A stretch of 46,704 nucleotides of DNA from Pseudomonadota bacterium (GTDB taxonomy: Bacteria; Pseudomonadota; Gammaproteobacteria; Burkholderiales; Rhodocyclaceae), in NCBI GenBank assembly GCA_018240585.1, contig JAFEFM010000405.1, positions 1 through 46,704 of the forward strand. Direction: 5' to 3'. Positions 7,428 through 18,394 of the stretch are shown piece by piece (position 1 is the first letter of the stretch; every line of letters begins with the position of its first letter). The notes beneath the pieces are model-generated. The model had not been told where the DNA came from and made no database searches. It saw only the letters and a program-made list of their open reading frames with translations. Made by a program: the position numbers and the translations under genes.

Positions 7428-8657
7428 TCAGACCACCGAACCGAGCTTGAAGATCGGCAGGTACATGGCGACCACCAGGCCGCCGATCACGGTGCCTAGG
7501 AAGACCATGATCATCGGTTCGAGCAGTTGCGACAGGCCGGCCACCGCGTCGTCGACCTCCTGCTCGAAGAAGTCGGCCACCTTGCTCAGCATCGAATCGA
7601 GCTGACCCGATTCCTCGCCGATCGACACCATCTGCACCACCATGCTGGGGAAGACGCGCGAGTTCTGCATTGCGACGGTGAGGCTGCTGCCGGTGCTGAC
7701 CTCGGTCTGGATCTCCTGCGTCGCCGTGACATAGACATGGTTGCCTGAGGCGCCGCCGACCGAGTCCAGCGCCTCGACGAGCGGCACGCCGGCCGCGAAC
7801 ATCGTCGAAAGGGTGCGCGTCCAGCGCGCGACGGTCGCCTTGCGTACGATGTCGCCCACCACCGGCAGCTTCAGGATCAGGCGATCGACCGCGATCTGCA
7901 CCGCCTCCGAGCGCTTGTAGGTGAAGATGATGCCTGCGATGACGGCGAAGAGAACGCCGAACAGCAGGTACCAGTACTGGACGAAGAAGTCGGACATCCC
8001 GATCACGATCAAGGTCGGGCCCGGCAGGTCGGCGCCGAAACTGCTGAAGACGTTCTTGAACTCGGGAATCACGAACAGCATCATCACCGCCACCACCAGG
8101 GCGGCCACCACCACCACGGCTGCCGGGTAGAACAGCGCCGACTTGATCTTGCCCTTGATCGCGATGATCTTTTCCTTATAAGTCGCGATGCGGTCGAGCA
8201 GGTTGTCGAGGATGCCGGCCTGTTCGCCGGCGGCCACCAGATTGACGAACAGGCGGTCGAATTGCACCGGATGCTTGGCGAAGGCCTGCGACAGGCTGGA
8301 GCCCGTCTCCACGTCGTTGCGGATGTCGTTGAGCAGTCTGGCGAGCGCCGGGTTGCCCGAGCCCTTGATGCCGATGTCGAAGGCCTGCAACAGCGGCACG
8401 CCCGACTTCATCATCGTTGCCAGTTGGCGGGTGAACAGCGCGATGTCCTTTTCGCTGATGCGCCCTCCGCGCGACAGTGCCTGCTTCTTGATCCGCGTGA
8501 CGAGGATGCCCTGGCGACGCAACGTGGCCTGCACGACGGTCTCGCCGGTGGCGCGCATCTCGCCGCGCACGACCTTGCCGGTCTTGTCCTTGCCTTCCCA
8601 GTTGTACAGGTCTTCCTTGGGCGCAGTGGCTCGCACCGCGCGGCTAGCTGTGGCCAT
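7428..8657 (-). CDS. pilC: Type IV pilus inner-membrane platform protein
   Basis: A 409-residue protein of the T2SSF/PilC family that forms the membrane platform on which the PilB motor turns during pilus assembly. It has two related cytoplasmic helical T2SSF domains (about residues 70-195 and 275-400), each followed by hydrophobic membrane segments (strong ones near 170-200, 225-245 and 378-400). Signature segments such as FTRQLATMMKSGVPLLQAF and WTRTLSTMFAAGVPLVEAL mark the repeat. It starts 22 bases after the pilB stop. Length and sequence are typical of the PilC/PilG group. The pilin gene pilA is not in the window. Confidence 0.95.
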   Translation of the reverse strand: MATASRAVRATAPKEDLYNWEGKDKTGKVVRGEMRATGETVVQATLRRQGILVTRIKKQALSRGGRISEKDIALFTRQLATMMKSGVPLLQAFDIGIKGSGNPALARLLNDIRNDVETGSSLSQAFAKHPVQFDRLFVNLVAAGEQAGILDNLLDRIATYKEKIIAIKGKIKSALFYPAAVVVVAALVVAVMMLFVIPEFKNVFSSFGADLPGPTLIVIGMSDFFVQYWYLLFGVLFAVIAGIIFTYKRSEAVQIAVDRLILKLPVVGDIVRKATVARWTRTLSTMFAAGVPLVEALDSVGGASGNHVYVTATQEIQTEVSTGSSLTVAMQNSRVFPSMVVQMVSIGEESGQLDSMLSKVADFFEQEVDDAVAGLSQLLEPMIMVFLGTVIGGLVVAMYLPIFKLGSVV

Positions 8658-8679
8658 GTGTTCGGATTCCCGTGTTGCC

Positions 8680-10392
8680 TTATTCGTTGGTGGTGGCCAG
8701 CACTTCTTCGAGCGAGGTGATGCCCTGCCGGACCTTCAGCAGCCCCGACTGGCGCAGGTCGCGCACCCCTTCGCGCTGGGCCTGGGCGGCGATGTCCATC
8801 GAGTTGCCGTTGGTCATGATGATGTGCGCGATTTCCTCGGTAATTGGCATCACCTGGTAGATGCCGACGCGCCCCTTGTAACCCGTTCCCTTGCACCGAT
8901 CGCAGCCGACCGGCCCTTGCGGCTGCCAAGTGCCGTCGAGGTGCTCTTCGGTGAATCCAGCCTGGAGCAGGGCCTCGATCGGGATGTCCACCGGCTTTTT
9001 GCAGGTGCACAGGCGGCGCGCCAGGCGCTGGGCCGTGATCAGGATGACCGACGACGCGATATTGAACGGCGCCACGCCCATATTCTTTAGCCGTTCCAGC
9101 GTCGTGGGCGCGTCGTTGGTGTGCAGCGTCGACAGCACCAGGTGCCCGGTCTGCGCCGCCTTGATGGAAATCTCGGCGGTGTCGATGTCACGGATCTCGC
9201 CCACCATGATGACGTCCGGATCCTGGCGGAGGAAGGCGCGCAGCGCTGCGGAGAAGGTCAATCCGGCCTTCTCGTTGACGTTCACCTGATTGACGCCGGG
9301 AAGGTTGATTTCCGCCGGGTCTTCGGCAGTGGAGATGTTGACGCCGGCCTTGTTGAGCAGATTGAGGCAGGTGTAGAGCGAGACCGTCTTGCCCGAGCCC
9401 GTCGGACCGGTCACGAGGATCATGCCATAGGGGCGCTCGACCGCGTCGAGCAGCGCCTTGCGTTGATCCGGCTCGTAGCCCAGCGCATCGATGCCGAGCA
9501 TGGCGGAGCTCGGATCCAGGATACGCATCACGATCTTTTCGCCGTGCAGCGTCGGCAGCGTCGATACGCGGAAATCGATCGCCTTGTTCTTGGACAGCAC
9601 CAGCTTCATGCGTCCGTCCTGCGGCACACGGCGCTCCGAGATGTCGAGGCGCGAGATCACCTTGATGCGGGCAGCAATCTTCTCCTTCAGCACCAGCGGT
9701 GGCTGCGCGATTTCGCGCAGGATGCCGTCGGTACGCACGCGGATGCGGTAGAACTTCTCGTAGGGTTCGAAGTGGATGTCCGACGCGCCCTCGTTGATCG
9801 CGTCGATGAGGACCTTCTGGATGAAGCGCACGATCGGCGCGTCATCGACCTCGCTGGCTTCCTCTTCCGCATCCGGGCTGGCTCCTTCCTGCTGCAGCAG
9901 GTCCATGTCGAACTCGTCGCCCGTCATCTCCTTCAGCGTCTGCTGGGCGGATTCGAGCAGGGAGTCGATCAGGCGGCCGAGCTTGTCCGCTTCCGCAACC
10001 ACCAGATCGAGCTGCAGGCCCGTCTGGAAGCGGATCTCGTCGAGCGCGCGCATGTTGGACGGATCGGCGACCGCCAGCGTGACGCGGTTGTGGCGCTTGG
10101 TGAGGCCGACGACCTGATGCTTCGACATCAGCTTCCGGTCGACGATGTCGCGCGGCACCATGCCCTTGTCGATCGCACCGACATCCAGCAGCGGATAGCC
10201 GAAGGTCTCGGCGGCGAAGCGGGCGGCTTCCCGCGTGCCGAGCAGTCCGCGGCTGGCAAGCTCGAGCAGGAAGGCGTTCGCGCTCTCGGATTTACCCTGA
10301 GAGCATGCGATCGCGTCCGCCTCGGAAAGGCGTCCATGCTGGATGAGGGCCCGGGCGAGTCCGCTCAGGGCGACGTTGGCGGTTGCGGCCAT
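8680..10392 (-). CDS. pilB: Type IV pilus assembly ATPase
   Basis: A 570-residue GspE/PilB-type hexameric ATPase that powers pilus extension. The N-terminal MshEN domain covers about residues 10-150. The core follows, with Walker A GPTGSGKT at 329-336, an aspartate box with STAEDPAEI, Walker B around DVIMVGEIRD (394-402) and the histidine box near HLVLSTLHTND. A zinc site is formed by Cys462, Cys464, Cys497 and Cys500. It begins the pilBCD cluster. The extension ATPase (PilB) is favoured over the type II secretion GspE by its partners PilC and PilD and by the long N-terminal domain. Confidence 0.95.
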   Translation of the reverse strand: MAATANVALSGLARALIQHGRLSEADAIACSQGKSESANAFLLELASRGLLGTREAARFAAETFGYPLLDVGAIDKGMVPRDIVDRKLMSKHQVVGLTKRHNRVTLAVADPSNMRALDEIRFQTGLQLDLVVAEADKLGRLIDSLLESAQQTLKEMTGDEFDMDLLQQEGASPDAEEEASEVDDAPIVRFIQKVLIDAINEGASDIHFEPYEKFYRIRVRTDGILREIAQPPLVLKEKIAARIKVISRLDISERRVPQDGRMKLVLSKNKAIDFRVSTLPTLHGEKIVMRILDPSSAMLGIDALGYEPDQRKALLDAVERPYGMILVTGPTGSGKTVSLYTCLNLLNKAGVNISTAEDPAEINLPGVNQVNVNEKAGLTFSAALRAFLRQDPDVIMVGEIRDIDTAEISIKAAQTGHLVLSTLHTNDAPTTLERLKNMGVAPFNIASSVILITAQRLARRLCTCKKPVDIPIEALLQAGFTEEHLDGTWQPQGPVGCDRCKGTGYKGRVGIYQVMPITEEIAHIIMTNGNSMDIAAQAQREGVRDLRQSGLLKVRQGITSLEEVLATTNE

Positions 10393-10419
10393 TTCCCGTT
10401 ATCGACGAGGTGAAGCCTG

Positions 10420-10448
10420 ATGTTGCATGGCGCGCAGTGGCTTGTAAA
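10420..10448 (-). promoter_or_regulatory. Weak candidate promoter of pilBCD
   Basis: On the minus strand a good -35 box TTTACA (10443-10448) is separated by 17 bases from a poor -10 box CAACAT (10420-10425), 28 bases ahead of the pilB ATG. The weak -10 makes this tentative. Confidence 0.3.
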
Positions 10449-10480
10449 TCCTCGTTCGGGACGGTCGGAGGTGCACCGTG

Positions 10481-11308
10481 TCAATTTGCGCGATGCAGTA
10501 CGACTTCGATCACGAACCGGCTGCCGACGTAGGCCAGCATCAATGCGATGAAGCCGGCCAGCGTCCACCGCAACGCAACGCGCCCGCGCCAGCCCCGCAG
10601 CCACCGGCCGAGCAGCAGCCCGCCGAACAGGAGCCAGGAAATGAAGGCGAAGATCGTCTTGTGATCCAAGGCAAAGGCGCGGCCGAACAGCGTCTCGGAG
10701 AACAGCACGCCGGTCACGAGCGTCAGCGTCAGCAGCACGAAGGCGATGCCGATCAGGCGGAAAAGCAGCGTCTCCATCGTCAGCAGTGGCGGCAGGTTGC
10801 CGAGTGCTCGGCTGAAGCGGGCGTCATGCAACTGCTTGCTCGCGACCGACATCAGCAGGGCGTGCAGGGCGGCCAGCGTGAACAGGCTGTAAGCCAGCAT
10901 CGCGATGATGAAGTGTGCGCGGAACGCGGGCGAGGCCGCATTTGCCAGCACATGCTCGCCCGGGAAGGCGAGCGGCAGCAGGCTCGCGACGACGCCCGCG
11001 GGGAGCGCGACCGCATGCAGGCCGTCGAGGCGGGTGTACAGCGCCTCCACCCAGTAGAAGCAGATCGCCAGCCACACCATCATCGACACGGCAACGCCGA
11101 AGCCGAAGCGCATCTGCTCGCCGGGGAACAGCGCGGCCTGCAGCGCCGCGCCATGTGCGACGATGGCGACGAGCAGGACGAAGCGCTCGGCCGTCGATAC
11201 GCAGGGCCGAGTCTGCACGTTGCCGGCCTTGCGGCAGTTGTGCCAGAACTTCAGGCCGAGGGCTGCATAAAGCGAGGCGGGAATCAGATGAAGTAGAATC
11301 GTGCGCAT
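10481..11308 (-). CDS. CcsA/YpjD-like inner-membrane protein (cytochrome c assembly family)
   Basis: A 275-residue polytopic membrane protein from the ATG at 11308. Eight hydrophobic segments can be seen, and the fold matches the cytochrome c assembly (CcmC/CcsA/HemX) family, whose members handle heme; the E. coli relative next to ffh is YpjD. A conserved aromatic patch (MMVWLAICFYWVEALYTRLDGL) and paired histidines fit that family, but the WWD signature is not obvious, so a true heme-handling role is uncertain. It is divergent from ffh with only 50 bases between starts, the same neighbourhood as in many Proteobacteria. Confidence 0.8.
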   Translation of the reverse strand: MRTILLHLIPASLYAALGLKFWHNCRKAGNVQTRPCVSTAERFVLLVAIVAHGAALQAALFPGEQMRFGFGVAVSMMVWLAICFYWVEALYTRLDGLHAVALPAGVVASLLPLAFPGEHVLANAASPAFRAHFIIAMLAYSLFTLAALHALLMSVASKQLHDARFSRALGNLPPLLTMETLLFRLIGIAFVLLTLTLVTGVLFSETLFGRAFALDHKTIFAFISWLLFGGLLLGRWLRGWRGRVALRWTLAGFIALMLAYVGSRFVIEVVLHRAN

Positions 11309-11358
11309 GGTTGGTTGAATTTTACTCCAAGTCACTCGGCTCCAAGGTTTCCGCAAAC

Positions 11359-12729
11359 ATGCTCGACAATCTCACGCAACGCCTGTCCAAAGTCGTCAAG
11401 ACCCTCCGCGGTCAGGCGCGCCTGACCGATGACAACATCCAGGAGGCGATGCGCGAGGTGCGTCTCGCGCTGCTGGAAGCCGACGTCGCGCTGCCGGTCG
11501 TCAAGGATTTCGTGGCGCGCGTGAAGGAAAAGGCGGTCGGCCAGGAAGTCATCGGCTCGCTCACTCCCGGCCAGGCGCTGGTGGGCGTCGTGCACGACGA
11601 GTTGAAGGCGCTGATGGGCGGCGCGCACGAGGGCCTGAACCTCGCCACCCAGCCGCCGGCGGTGGTGCTGATGGCCGGCCTGCAGGGCGCGGGCAAGACC
11701 ACCACCACCGGCAAGCTCGCCAAGCTGCTGCACGAGCAGCAGAAGAAGAAGGTGCTGGTGGTGTCCACCGACGTGTATCGCCCGGCCGCCATCGAGCAGT
11801 TGAAGGCGGTCGCTGCCCAGGCGGGCGTCGGCTTCTTCCCCTCGACGCCGGACCAGAAGCCGGTCGACATCGCGCTCGCGGCGGTAGATCACGCGCGCAA
11901 GCATCACGTCGACGTGCTGCTGGTGGACACCGCCGGTCGCCTCGCGATCGACGAGGCGATGATGGCCGAGATCCAGGCGCTGCACGCTGCGGTGAAGCCG
12001 ATCGAGACACTGTTCGTGGTCGATGCGATGCTCGGCCAGGACGCGGTGAACACCGCGCGCGCGTTCAACGATGCGCTGCCGCTCACCGGCGTCGTGCTCA
12101 CCAAGCTCGACGGCGACGCGCGCGGCGGCGCGGCGCTGTCCGTGCGCCACGTCACCGGCAAGCCGCTCAAGTTCGCCGGCGTGGGCGAGAAGCTCTCCGG
12201 CCTCGAGCCCTTCCACCCCGACCGCATGGCGAGCCGCATCCTTGGCATGGGTGACATCCTGGGCCTGGTCGAGGAGGCGCGCCGTGGCGTGGATGAGGAG
12301 AAGGCGCGCGACTTCGCGCAGAAATTGAAGAGCGGCAAGGGATTCGACCTCAACGACTTCAAGGATCAGATCGGCCAGATGCGCAAGATGGGCGGGCTGT
12401 CGTCGATGATGGACAAGCTGCCGGCGCAGTTCGCGCAGGCGGCCGGCAAGCTGCAGGGCGGCGTGGAAGAGAAGGCCATCGGCCGCATCGAGGGCATCAT
12501 CAATTCGATGACGCCGCTCGAGCGCGCCAAGCCCGAGATCCTCAAGGCCAGCCGCAAACGCCGCATCGCCGCAGGTGCCGGGGTGACGGTGCAGGAGGTC
12601 AATCGCCTGCTGAACCAGTTCGAGCAGACGCAGAAGGTGATGAAGCAATTCTCCAAGGGTGGAATGCAGAAGATGATGCGTGCGATGAAGGGCATGCTGC
12701 CGGGTGGCCTCCCCGGCATGCCGCGCTGA
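11359..12729 (+). CDS. ffh: Signal recognition particle protein
   Basis: The 456-residue SRP54 homologue, which binds 4.5S RNA and signal sequences of nascent membrane proteins and delivers them to FtsY. The N domain occupies residues 1-90. The G domain has G1 GLQGAGKTTT at 107-116, DTAGR at 190-194 and TKLDGDARGG near 247. The C-terminal M domain (about 300-456) is methionine-rich and contains the RNA-binding segment KASRKRRIAAGAG. The start was placed at MLDNLTQRL, the conserved N-terminus, although the frame is open for about 440 bases upstream. Length is normal. Identification is certain. Confidence 0.97.
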   Translation: MLDNLTQRLSKVVKTLRGQARLTDDNIQEAMREVRLALLEADVALPVVKDFVARVKEKAVGQEVIGSLTPGQALVGVVHDELKALMGGAHEGLNLATQPPAVVLMAGLQGAGKTTTTGKLAKLLHEQQKKKVLVVSTDVYRPAAIEQLKAVAAQAGVGFFPSTPDQKPVDIALAAVDHARKHHVDVLLVDTAGRLAIDEAMMAEIQALHAAVKPIETLFVVDAMLGQDAVNTARAFNDALPLTGVVLTKLDGDARGGAALSVRHVTGKPLKFAGVGEKLSGLEPFHPDRMASRILGMGDILGLVEEARRGVDEEKARDFAQKLKSGKGFDLNDFKDQIGQMRKMGGLSSMMDKLPAQFAQAAGKLQGGVEEKAIGRIEGIINSMTPLERAKPEILKASRKRRIAAGAGVTVQEVNRLLNQFEQTQKVMKQFSKGGMQKMMRAMKGMLPGGLPGMPR

Positions 12730-12743
12730 GGAGGCGAGGTTCC

Positions 12744-13520
12744 TTGAAGGAGATCCTGCTCGCATTCGGCCGTGCCTTCCGCAGCCTTTGGCGGCGCGAC
12801 ATCTTCTGGCACCTGGTATGGCCGGGGCTGGTTGCGGTTGCGCTGTGGGTCACCATTGGCGTGCTGCAGTGGGACACGATGATCGGCACCTTGCTCGCGT
12901 GGCTGCATGCAGTGCCGCTGATCGGCGATTGGCTGACGACGAGCGAGGCGGCGGCGGCCATCGTGCTCGTGCTGCTCAAGCTGGGGCTGGCGCTCGCCTT
13001 CGTTCCGCTGATCTACGTGACGGCCGCGTTGCTGGTGGCGGTGATCGCGCTGCCCCTGATGCTCGAGCGCGTGGGCCGCAAGGACTATGCCGACCTCGAG
13101 CAGCGGCGCGGCGGCTCGAACGTCGGCAGCGCGCTCAATGCCATCGCCTCGACGCTGTTGTTCATCCTCGCGCTGGTGCTGTCGCTGCCTTTCTGGCTGA
13201 TTCCAGGTGTGGGACTCATCGTGTCGGTGCTGCTGACGGGCTGGCTGAACCAGCGCGCCTTCGGCTATGACGCCCTGATGCTCCACGCCGACGCCGACGA
13301 GCTGCGGCGCCTTCGCGCCGAGCAACGCCTGCCGATGCTCGCCCTCGGCGGCGCCTGCGCGCTGCTGGCCTACGTCCCCATCCTCAACCTGATCGCACCC
13401 GCCTATTCGGGTCTCGCCTTCGTGCATTTCATGCTCGAGGCCTTGCGGCGCGAGCGGACACGCAACGGCGTCACCATCGTCGACGCCCCCCCAAAGAACC
13501 TGCCTCGGACGAACGCATGA
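12744..13520 (+). CDS. EI24-domain (CysZ-like) membrane protein
   Basis: A 258-residue inner-membrane protein of the EI24/DUF540 group related to CysZ. Hydrophobic segments lie near residues 25-50, 75-105, 130-160 and 200-230. The start is a TTG at 12744 with a GAGG-type ribosome-binding site upstream, only 15 bases after the ffh stop. It overlaps the next gene by 4 bases (ATGA), so the two are translationally coupled. CysZ of E. coli transports sulfate, but this neighbourhood has no cysteine genes, so no substrate is claimed. Confidence 0.8.
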   Translation: MKEILLAFGRAFRSLWRRDIFWHLVWPGLVAVALWVTIGVLQWDTMIGTLLAWLHAVPLIGDWLTTSEAAAAIVLVLLKLGLALAFVPLIYVTAALLVAVIALPLMLERVGRKDYADLEQRRGGSNVGSALNAIASTLLFILALVLSLPFWLIPGVGLIVSVLLTGWLNQRAFGYDALMLHADADELRRLRAEQRLPMLALGGACALLAYVPILNLIAPAYSGLAFVHFMLEALRRERTRNGVTIVDAPPKNLPRTNA

Positions 13521-14266
13521 ACTTCGGTGCATTGATCATCGGCGACGAGATCCTCTCCGGCCGCCGCAGCGACAAACATCTTGCGAAGGTCATCGAGTTG
13601 CTCGGCGCGCGCGGTCTCAAGCTGTCATGGGCGCGCTATGCGGGCGACGACGGCGACCGGCTGACCGAAACCCTGAAGCAGACCTTCGCCAGCGGCGACG
13701 TCGTGCTGTGCTTCGGTGGCATCGGCGCCACGCCGGACGATCGCACCCGGCAGTCGGCGGCAGCGGCACTGGGGCTGGATCTCGCGCTGCACTCCGAGGC
13801 CGAGGCCGAGATCCGGGCGCGCTTCGGCGACGAGGTCACGCCCGAGCGCCTGCAGATGGGCGTGTTTCCGGTAGGCAGCGAGATCATTCCCAACCCGTTC
13901 AACCGCATTCCGGGTTTCACCATCCGCCAGCACTATTTCGCGCCGGGTTTCCCGGTGATGGCGTGGCCGATGATGGAGTGGGTGCTGGATACGCACTACG
14001 CCCATCTCTTCCATGCCGAGGACTACGTCGAGGCCGCGGTCACCGTGTGGGATGCGTACGAGGGCCAGCTCATCTCGCTGATGCAGGAGGTCACGCTTGC
14101 CTTTCCACGCGCGACCCTCTTCAGCCTGCCCACGATTGCCGCGGAAGGGCAGCGGCGCTCGCTCGAGCTGGGCATGAAGGGGCCGGCGGCGGACGTCACC
14201 GACGCCATGGCGCGCATTCGTACCGCATTGTCGGAGCGCGGGCTGGAGTGGGAGGACAAGGCCTGA
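13517..14266 (+). CDS. Molybdopterin-binding-fold protein (MoaB/Mog, CinA N-terminal type)
   Basis: A 249-residue protein with the MoaB/Mog fold found at the N-terminus of CinA (competence/damage-inducible protein A). The fold starts at once (GALIIGDEILSGRRSDKHLAKVIELL) and includes the conserved GGIGATPDDRTRQSAAAALG loop near residues 70-90. It lacks the C-terminal nicotinamide-nucleotide deamidase domain of full-length CinA, as many proteobacterial versions do. The start overlaps the EI24 gene. The enzymatic role is not established for this short form. Confidence 0.85.
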   Translation: MNFGALIIGDEILSGRRSDKHLAKVIELLGARGLKLSWARYAGDDGDRLTETLKQTFASGDVVLCFGGIGATPDDRTRQSAAAALGLDLALHSEAEAEIRARFGDEVTPERLQMGVFPVGSEIIPNPFNRIPGFTIRQHYFAPGFPVMAWPMMEWVLDTHYAHLFHAEDYVEAAVTVWDAYEGQLISLMQEVTLAFPRATLFSLPTIAAEGQRRSLELGMKGPAADVTDAMARIRTALSERGLEWEDKA

Positions 14267-14274
14267 GCAGCGGC

Positions 14275-15027
14275 ATGCGTGCCGTTCCGGCTGCATCCGA
14301 GGTGCCGCATGCGGTGGACATCGACGGCACCCGGGTCGCACTGACCTTGCGGCGTTCGACGCGGCGCTCGTTCGCGCTGCAGGTCGATCATCGCGGTGCG
14401 CGTGTCGCGGTGCCCTTTCGCGCCACGCTCGCGGACATCGACCGTTTCGTGCGTCATCACGGGTCCTGGCTGCTGGACAGGCTGCGGGCGCATGCTGCGG
14501 CTGCACCTGCGGTCTTCCGCGTGGAAGATGGTGCACGTCTGCCGCTGCTCGGGCGTGATCTGTGCGTGCGTCTGGGCAATGGGCGCCGCGTGCTGTGGCG
14601 CGACGGACAGGAAGACGCCGGAGAGATCCTGCTGCCGGCGTCGGGCGACCCGCGACGCGAGCTGATCCGGGCTCTCAAGGCGCGTGCGCTGACGTGGCAC
14701 CGCAATCGTGTCGAGGAGTACTGCCTGCGGCTCGCCCTGCCAGTTCCCGCCGTGCGCCTGTCGAGCGCTCGCACGCGCTGGGGGAGTTGCAGCAGCGCAA
14801 GCGGAATCCGGCTGCACTGGCGTCTGATCCATCTTCCGCCCGCGCTGATCGACTATGTCGTCGCCCACGAAGTCGCCCACCTCGTCGAGATGAATCACTC
14901 GTCGCGCTTCTGGGCGGTGGTTGAGTGCATCTACCCCGACTGGCGCCGGGCGCGGCAGGCGTTGCGTGCGGCGTCGGCGCACCTGCCGGTGCTGGACGGG
15001 CAGGTCGCGGTCGACGTCGAAGAATGA
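14275..15027 (+). CDS. YgjP-like zinc metallopeptidase (M48/DUF45 family)
   Basis: A 250-residue protein of the DUF45/YgjP (WLM-like) metallopeptidase group. The C-terminal half holds the HExxH zinc motif in VVAHEVAHLVEMNHSSRFW, and just before it the family segment SSARTRWGSCSSASGIRLHW. The N-terminal half is a beta-rich domain with RRSFALQVDHRGARVAVP. The ATG at 14275 starts 8 bases after the stop of the MoaB-fold gene, within one plus-strand run from ffh. Substrates of this family are unknown. Family call is confident. Confidence 0.87.
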   Translation: MRAVPAASEVPHAVDIDGTRVALTLRRSTRRSFALQVDHRGARVAVPFRATLADIDRFVRHHGSWLLDRLRAHAAAAPAVFRVEDGARLPLLGRDLCVRLGNGRRVLWRDGQEDAGEILLPASGDPRRELIRALKARALTWHRNRVEEYCLRLALPVPAVRLSSARTRWGSCSSASGIRLHWRLIHLPPALIDYVVAHEVAHLVEMNHSSRFWAVVECIYPDWRRARQALRAASAHLPVLDGQVAVDVEE

Positions 15028-15160
15028 TCTTGCCCGCATCGACTTTGCGGCCGGTGATAGCATCGACCGCGCCGCGGCGATCGCGGCCTGACGGTGGGCG
15101 TGTTGCGGGCGCTACCCGGCGTCACGGCGCACCCCTGTCCACCCCCACAGGAGAGCAGAG

Positions 15161-15700
15161 ATGAAGCGCATCGAGCAGCGAACTCTACGAAGTGTCGTCC
15201 TGGCGCTTTCCATGACGGCGACAGCAGTTTGGGCCGCACCGGACAAGGTCATCGAGATGCTGGTGGTCTCGGCGTCGGGCACGGGCGCGGCAGCGGGCAA
15301 GGTCGTCGCCACCGAAACCCGCTATGGCGTCGTGTTCACGCCCGAGCTCAAGGGCTTGCCGCCGGGTCTGCATGGTTTCCATGTGCACGAGAAGCCGAGC
15401 TGCGCCGCCCTCGAGAAGGACGGCAAGTCGGTTGCGGCGCTCGCGGCCGGCGGGCACTACGACCCCCTGGGTACGAAGAAGCACGACCTGCCCTGGGGCG
15501 AGGGCCACCTCGGCGACCTGCCGCCGCTGTATGTCGATGCGGCAGGCAATGCGCTTCAACCTGTCCTTGCACCCAGACTCAAGTTGTCCGATCTGGCTGG
15601 CCGGTCGCTGATGGTGCACGCCGGCGGCGACAATCACAGCGATCATCCCGAGCCGCTCGGCGGCGGTGGGGCGCGCATCGTGTGCGGCGTCATCGACTGA
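15161..15700 (+). CDS. sodC: Periplasmic Cu/Zn superoxide dismutase
   Basis: A 179-residue enzyme that dismutates superoxide in the periplasm. A Sec signal peptide ends near residue 25 (TATAVWA). The metal-binding pattern is complete: the [10 protein letters not shown] copper ligands, GGHYDP, the HLGDLP loop and [18 protein letters not shown]. Cysteines in EKPSCA and RIVCGVI form the usual disulfide. The length matches bacterial SodC. The ATG has a GGAGAG ribosome-binding site. It stands alone between the metalloprotease gene and gloA on the same strand. Confidence 0.95.
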   Translation: MKRIEQRTLRSVVLALSMTATAVWAAPDKVIEMLVVSASGTGAAAGKVVATETRYGVVFTPELKGLPPGLHGFHVHEKPSCAALEKDGKSVAALAAGGHYDPLGTKKHDLPWGEGHLGDLPPLYVDAAGNALQPVLAPRLKLSDLAGRSLMVHAGGDNHSDHPEPLGGGGARIVCGVID

Positions 15701-15705
15701 CCCGA

Positions 15706-15755
15706 TCCAGCCGGCGGCGACCGTCGTGAGCCCCGGCTGGAATGCGAAGCTTTTT
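15706..15755 (+). terminator. Possible terminator of sodC
   Basis: A perfect 9-bp stem (15706-15714 with 15733-15741) follows the sodC stop by 5 bases, and a run of five T residues comes 10 bases after the stem. The distance to the T-run makes it a weak candidate. Confidence 0.35.
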
Positions 15756-15772
15756 CCCGGAGGTCCGGCTGC

Positions 15773-16189
15773 ATGAAATATCTTCACACCATGGTTCGCG
15801 TGCGCGATCTCGACGCATCGCTCAAGTTCTACAACACCCTGGGCCTGCGTGAGGTCCGGCGCACCGAGAACGAAAAGGGCCGCTTCACGCTGGTCTTCCT
15901 GGCCGCCGCGGGCGACGAGGAGGCGCAGGTCGAGCTGACGTACAACTGGGACGTCGAGGACTACGGCAGCGCACGCAACTTCGGCCACATCGCCTATCAG
16001 GTCGATGACATCTACGCCACCTGCAAGCGCCTGCAGGATGCGGGCATTACGATCAACCGCCCGCCACGCGACGGCTACATGGCCTTCGTCCGTTCGCCAG
16101 ACCTGATCTCGATCGAGCTGCTACAGAAGGGCGGTCCGCTGCCCGCTCAGGAGCCGTGGGCCTCGATGCCCAACGTCGGTGTCTGGTAA
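15773..16189 (+). CDS. gloA: Lactoylglutathione lyase (glyoxalase I)
   Basis: A 138-residue VOC-fold metalloenzyme that converts the methylglyoxal-glutathione hemithioacetal to S-lactoylglutathione. The sequence MKYLHTMVRVRDLDASLKFY and ELTYNWDVEDY aligns closely with E. coli GloA. The four metal ligands are present at His5, Glu54, His72 and Glu115. The segment of extra residues typical of the zinc-activated class is absent, which suggests the nickel/cobalt-activated bacterial class (inference). It is followed by a strong hairpin terminator shared with the tRNA gene facing it. Confidence 0.95.
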   Translation: MKYLHTMVRVRDLDASLKFYNTLGLREVRRTENEKGRFTLVFLAAAGDEEAQVELTYNWDVEDYGSARNFGHIAYQVDDIYATCKRLQDAGITINRPPRDGYMAFVRSPDLISIELLQKGGPLPAQEPWASMPNVGVW

Positions 16190-16222
16190 GCCGCCAGCCG
16201 AAAGCTCCCCAGCGTGAAAAGT

Positions 16223-16252
16223 GAAACGCCGACCCGTCGGGGTCGGCGTTTC
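16223..16252. terminator. Bidirectional terminator between gloA and tRNA-Ile
   Basis: A perfect 13-bp stem (16223-16235 with 16240-16252) with a 4-base loop GTCG lies between the convergent gloA and tRNA genes. TTTC follows on the plus strand, and TTTCACTTTTC on the minus strand, so it can end transcription from both sides. Confidence 0.8.
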
Positions 16253-16264
16253 GTGTGACGCGAT

Positions 16265-16340
16265 TGGTGGGCCCTGCGGGATTCGAACCCGCAACCAAAG
16301 GATTATGAGTCCTCTGCTCTAACCGTTGAGCTAAAGGCCC
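16265..16340 (-). tRNA. ileX: tRNA-Ile (CAU anticodon, lysidine type)
   Basis: A 76-base tRNA with encoded CCA. The acceptor stem (GGGCCTT with AGGGCCC), the D arm, the anticodon loop CTCATAA and the T arm (GGTTCGAATCC) all fold correctly. The anticodon reads CAU, but the acceptor and the anticodon context ACTCATAATC match the minor isoleucine tRNA whose C34 is changed to lysidine by TilS to read AUA, not Met tRNAs. It lies 42 bases after rpoD on the same strand, so it may be processed from the rpoD transcript. In E. coli ileX also lies just downstream of rpoD, with mug between. Confidence 0.9.
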
Positions 16341-16349
16341 GCCGGTGCT

Positions 16350-16368
16350 CGCCGGCGTTCGGCCGGCG
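16350..16368 (-). other. Hairpin between rpoD and tRNA-Ile
   Basis: A 7-bp perfect stem (16350-16356 with 16362-16368) with a 5-base loop lies in the 42 bases between the rpoD stop and the tRNA 5' end. There is no U-tract. It may help RNA processing or be a weak transcription barrier. Confidence 0.35.
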
Positions 16369-16382
16369 GGCGGGACGGTGCC

Positions 16383-18368
<1,986 letters not shown>

Positions 18369-18394
18369 GGCACTCCTCAAGTCAGGGCGGAGGT

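Noticed and set aside
16265-16340. Initiator or elongator tRNA-Met because of the CAU anticodon
   Set aside because: Acceptor stem and anticodon context match the lysidine-modified minor tRNA-Ile; the initiator-type mismatch at 1-72 is absent.
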